DNA from: JAFGAV01 sp041479055
GTDB lineage: Bacteria; Acidobacteriota; Aminicenantia; Aminicenantales; JAFGAV01
Length of the DNA: 64,000 nucleotides
Direction of reading: 5' to 3'
NCBI GenBank assembly: GCA_963702835.1
Contig: OY969762.1
Span: forward strand, 2,232,001 to 2,296,000
Shown one piece after another: positions 61,491 through 64,000 of the stretch. Position 1 is the stretch's first letter; the number at the start of each line of letters is the position of its first letter. The position numbers were made by a program, and so were the translations under genes. Below the pieces are notes generated by a model. That model was given only the letters and a program-made list of their open reading frames with translations. It was not told the DNA's origin and ran no database searches.

Positions 61491-61823
61491 TCAGTCTCTC
61501 GTCACCAGGGCCATGATGGCCAGAAAGATCACAACCAGGTAGAAGATGGCCAGCAGCAGGACCTTGCCGCCCGGCGCAGTGGCCACGACCAGGGCCGCTA
61601 CATGCATGATGGTGAAGAACAGGGCGATGAAAAAGAACAGCCTGTAGCCGAACTGCACCTTGGTCCCCGGAATGTCCTCACCGCAGGCGTAGGTGGTGAG
61701 CTTGCCGCCCGCCTTATTCAGCTTGGGCCCCATAGCTCGGCCCAGGGCATAGAGAAGGGCGGCCGCCCCCAGCATCAACAGAAAAACCACCGGCGGCGAC
61801 AACAGCAGGTCGATCTTTTTCAT
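61491..61823 (-). CDS. Complex I A-like membrane subunit
   Basis: A 110-residue protein with three membrane helices and the YACGEDIPGTKVQFGYRLFFF stretch that mirrors the Y-x-C-G core of NuoA. NuoA-like genes are not usual in Ech or Mbh hydrogenases, so this makes the operon closer to complex I in layout. It could stabilise the H-like subunit. Followed directly by the B-like gene. Confidence 0.8.
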   Translation of the reverse strand: MKKIDLLLSPPVVFLLMLGAAALLYALGRAMGPKLNKAGGKLTTYACGEDIPGTKVQFGYRLFFFIALFFTIMHVAALVVATAPGGKVLLLAIFYLVVIFLAIMALVTRD

Positions 61824-61827
61824 GCGC

Positions 61828-62136
61828 TCATCCCTTCAACTTGGTGAGCTTCCGGACATCCAGGCTGTTGGTGTGGCTGTAGATATTGACGATGATGGCC
61901 AGGGCGGTGGCCACCAGGCAGACTTCCACGACGATGAAGGTGATGACCAGGCTCTGGGCCAGCAGGATGTTCTGCCTGGCGAAGCCGCTGGCCAGCAGGG
62001 CCAGGCTCACCCCCTTGCTGATGACCTCGATACCGATGAACAGCTTGATGAGGTTCTTCATGGCCAGGAGGCAGTAGATGCCCAGGGCCAGCAGGCCGGC
62101 GGCGAAGGCCATATAGAGGAGCCAGGTGTTACTCAT
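61828..62136 (-). CDS. Complex I/Mrp K-like membrane subunit
   Basis: A 102-residue, three-helix protein of the NuoK/MnhC type: MKNLIKLFIGIEVISKGVSLAL and SLVITFIVVEVCLVATALAIIV with the membrane Glu residues of that family. Start at 62136; the 5' open frame is not coding. It overlaps the end of the J-like gene by eight bases. Confidence 0.9.
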   Translation of the reverse strand: MSNTWLLYMAFAAGLLALGIYCLLAMKNLIKLFIGIEVISKGVSLALLASGFARQNILLAQSLVITFIVVEVCLVATALAIIVNIYSHTNSLDVRKLTKLKG

Positions 62137-62617
62137 CTTTGTTCCTCTTGCGGAATAAGGCCAGGACGGCAAAGACCCCGGCCAGGATGACCAGGACCTG
62201 GCCGACCAGGTCGAAGGTCCGCTGCTTCCACAGCACCTCACCGAACGTGAGGCCCCCGGCTTCCGGAGTCCCGGCCAGAGCCGGAACCTTGGACATCAGG
62301 CCCTTCATAACCAGGATGTCTAAGACGAGGAAAGCAACAAAAAACAGGGGGAAAATAAGGAGGGCCACTTTGGACTCCCGGACATCGCCCTCTGCCTTGG
62401 TCAGGGCGATGGTCAGGATGAAGAGGACCGTGATCAGGCCGGCCACTACCGAGATTTCAAACACGCCGGCGTAGGGAGCGTTCATCCGGAAAAAGACGAT
62501 ACCCAGGCAGAGGCTGGCCAGGGCCAGGCTGATGGCCGACTTGATGAGGTCCCGGGCGAGGATGGCCAGGATGGAAAAGAGGACCAATCCGCCGAGAAGG
62601 ATGATCTGCAGGACCAT
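62129..62617 (-). CDS. Complex I/Mrp J-like membrane subunit
   Basis: A 162-residue membrane protein with five hydrophobic segments (LLGGLVLFSILAIL, FEISVVAGLITVLFILTIAL, LVLDILVMKGLM, LVGQVLVILAGVFAVLAL). Resembles NuoJ and DUF4040 proteins found in Mbh and Mrp complexes. It helps form the ion channel between the antiporter-like subunit and the H-like subunit. Between N/L-like and K-like genes. Confidence 0.85.
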   Translation of the reverse strand: MVLQIILLGGLVLFSILAILARDLIKSAISLALASLCLGIVFFRMNAPYAGVFEISVVAGLITVLFILTIALTKAEGDVRESKVALLIFPLFFVAFLVLDILVMKGLMSKVPALAGTPEAGGLTFGEVLWKQRTFDLVGQVLVILAGVFAVLALFRKRNKDE

Positions 62618-62620
62618 GGT

Positions 62621-64000
62621 CTAAAACCCTCGAAGGCCGCTGACGGCTCCGGCTCCCTGGCCCAGAACACCCGCCGCCGGCTCAATCCAGGTTTTAATGA
62701 AGGCGGCAAACAAGATGCCGATGGCGATGATGAGCAGGCTCAAAAATACGGTCGAGAAGCTCATCCAGAAGGGCGCCTCGCGGACCTCCTTCCAGCGCTC
62801 CTCGAGCTTGCCGAAGAAAGCCTTGCGCTGGATGAGCAGGTAATACCACAGGGTCAGGACGCTGGCCAGGATGGCGATCACGGCCAAGGGCCACTCGGCC
62901 GCCTGGACCAGGGCCATGATGATCATCAGCTTGCTCCAAAAACCGGGAAGGGGCGGCACTCCGGCGATGGACAGGGACCCCACCAGGCTGGTGGCCGCGG
63001 TGAGGGGCATCCGCCGGGCCAGGCCGCCCATCTCATCAAGGTTCCGGGTACCGGTAGACATCTGGATGGACCCCGAGTTCAAAAACAGCAGCCCTTTGCC
63101 CAGGGCGTGATTGAAGAGATGGAACAGGCCGCCGACGATCCCCAGCGGCGTGCCCAACCCCAGGCCGAGCACGATATACCCCACCTGGCTGATGGAGGAA
63201 TAGGCCAGCATCCGTTTCAGGTCATTCTGGCCCAAGGCCAGCAGGGCGGCCACTACGATCGACACGGCTCCCAGCCACATCAGGACCTGGGACAGGGCGG
63301 GAGTCAGCCCGAAGACATTGAACAGAATGCGGACGAGGGCGTACACTCCCGACACTTTGATCAGCAGGCCGGACAGGATGGCTGAGATAGGGGCCGGAGC
63401 CGAAGGATGGGCGTCGGGCAGCCAGGCATGGAAGGGGATGAGAGCGGCCTTGAGCCCGAACCCCATGAGGAAAAGGGCCGCGCACAGCCCGACGGCCAGC
63501 GGAGCGTTCAAAGTGCGCAGGCCTTCGGCCACGGCGGCAAAGCTCAGCCCGCCGGTCAGGCCGAAGAGAAGGGCGATGCTGACCAGGATGGCGGCCGAGG
63601 CGATGACCGACAGCATTAAATATTTAAAGGAGGCCTCCAGTTCGTCGTGCTGCAGGCCGTAGGCCACCAGGGCATAGGAGGCCACCGCCGCCACTTCCAG
63701 GAAAATATAAACCTGGAAGAGGTCGGTGACGAGCACCAGGCCGTTCATTCCGGCGACCATCACCAGCAGGAGGGCGTAATAAACGGCCTTGGAGCCGTAA
63801 TGGTCCATGTAGTTGATGGAGAACAGGCCGACCGCCAGGCAGACCAGGGCGATGGCCATGAGCATGAACTGACTGAACCCGTCCACGGCGACCTGGATGT
63901 TGAAACTTTCGCCCAGCCAGTTGAGCTTTTGGAGGAAGGGGCCTTCGCCGATGAGCTGCCTGCCGCCGGTGACGGCATAGACCAGCAACAGGAAGAAGAC
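62621..64000 (-). CDS. Complex I N/L-like antiporter subunit (partial)
   Basis: At least 459 residues are read within the window; the start lies beyond the right edge. It is a multi-helix proton-conducting transporter of the NuoN/L/HyfB/Mrp D type, with the lysine-bearing HAWLPDAHPSAPAPISAILSGLLIKVSGVYAL and AYSSISQVGYIVLGLGLG. In group 4 hydrogenases this subunit pumps ions when hydrogen is made. A TTG at 63988 is not the start, since the frame is open to the window edge. Confidence 0.92.
   Translation of the reverse strand, partial: VFFLLLVYAVTGGRQLIGEGPFLQKLNWLGESFNIQVAVDGFSQFMLMAIALVCLAVGLFSINYMDHYGSKAVYYALLLVMVAGMNGLVLVTDLFQVYIFLEVAAVASYALVAYGLQHDELEASFKYLMLSVIASAAILVSIALLFGLTGGLSFAAVAEGLRTLNAPLAVGLCAALFLMGFGLKAALIPFHAWLPDAHPSAPAPISAILSGLLIKVSGVYALVRILFNVFGLTPALSQVLMWLGAVSIVVAALLALGQNDLKRMLAYSSISQVGYIVLGLGLGTPLGIVGGLFHLFNHALGKGLLFLNSGSIQMSTGTRNLDEMGGLARRMPLTAATSLVGSLSIAGVPPLPGFWSKLMIIMALVQAAEWPLAVIAILASVLTLWYYLLIQRKAFFGKLEERWKEVREAPFWMSFSTVFLSLLIIAIGILFAAFIKTWIEPAAGVLGQGAGAVSGLRGF

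Overview
The window is GC-rich, densely packed bacterial DNA from a Gram-negative (diderm) cell: it holds an RND/TolC efflux set, SurA-like periplasmic chaperones, outer-membrane beta-barrel proteins and a heptosyltransferase-like glycosyltransferase. The mix of an SH3-barrel/kinase/phosphatase/FHA cluster, a complex I-like [NiFe] hydrogenase and characteristic SH3-beta-barrel proteins fits an anaerobic Acidobacteria-related lineage such as Candidatus Aminicenantes. That placement is an inference from gene content and protein style; no rRNA is present to prove it, and I saw no tRNA or CRISPR array.

Layout. 1-2.96 kb: TetR - TolC - adaptor - RND permease efflux operon (minus strand). 3.0-8.1 kb: a large palindromic repeat, a GT9 glycosyltransferase and a double-length GlmS-like GATase/SIS enzyme broken by one frameshift. 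8.2-14.6 kb: a CPPC thioredoxin-like protein (frameshifted), uppP, then aspS, hisS and accA. 14.9-19.2 kb: a DUF134/NifX pair behind a near-consensus promoter with a built-in palindrome, a secreted hypothetical protein, rlmB and a CrtI-like oxidoreductase. 19.3-23.8 kb: carA-carB behind a good sigma70-type promoter. 23.9-28.7 kb: a flippase-like membrane protein (frameshifted), EnvC-like murein hydrolase activator, an S41-protease homologue lacking its catalytic residues (frameshifted) and a divergent polysaccharide deacetylase. 28.9-35.7 kb: FHA protein, PP2C phosphatase, Ser/Thr kinase with TPRs and two SH3/beta-barrel paralogues, all on the minus strand. 36-42.4 kb: lipoproteins, mfd and two SurA-like proteins.

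42.4-57.3 kb is accessory. It holds a RAYT-type transposase element, a beta-mannosidase and an amidohydrolase, then a defence/mobile region of lower GC: a HicB-like antitoxin, a BglII-type restriction-modification system, an immunity-like protein, an AAA+ ATPase translationally coupled to a 54-residue protein, two small membrane proteins, and a Shedu (DUF4263) nuclease with an uncharacterised helical partner. Degenerate repeats and gene scraps flank the Shedu part.

57.2-64 kb: HycI-type maturation protease, a DSP-like phosphatase, and a minus-strand operon for a membrane-bound group 4 [NiFe] hydrogenase built like complex I (N/L-, J-, K-, A-, B-, C-, D-, H- and I-like subunits). The N/L-like gene runs off the right edge.

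At every scale the intergenic DNA carries repeats: a family of at least four palindromic MITE-like elements (4.3, 24.9, 28.7 and 30.2 kb), one of which sits inside the signal-peptide region of the EnvC-like gene. Four genes each need one inserted base at a short base run to restore the frame, which suggests base-run undercalls in the assembly rather than four independent pseudogenes.
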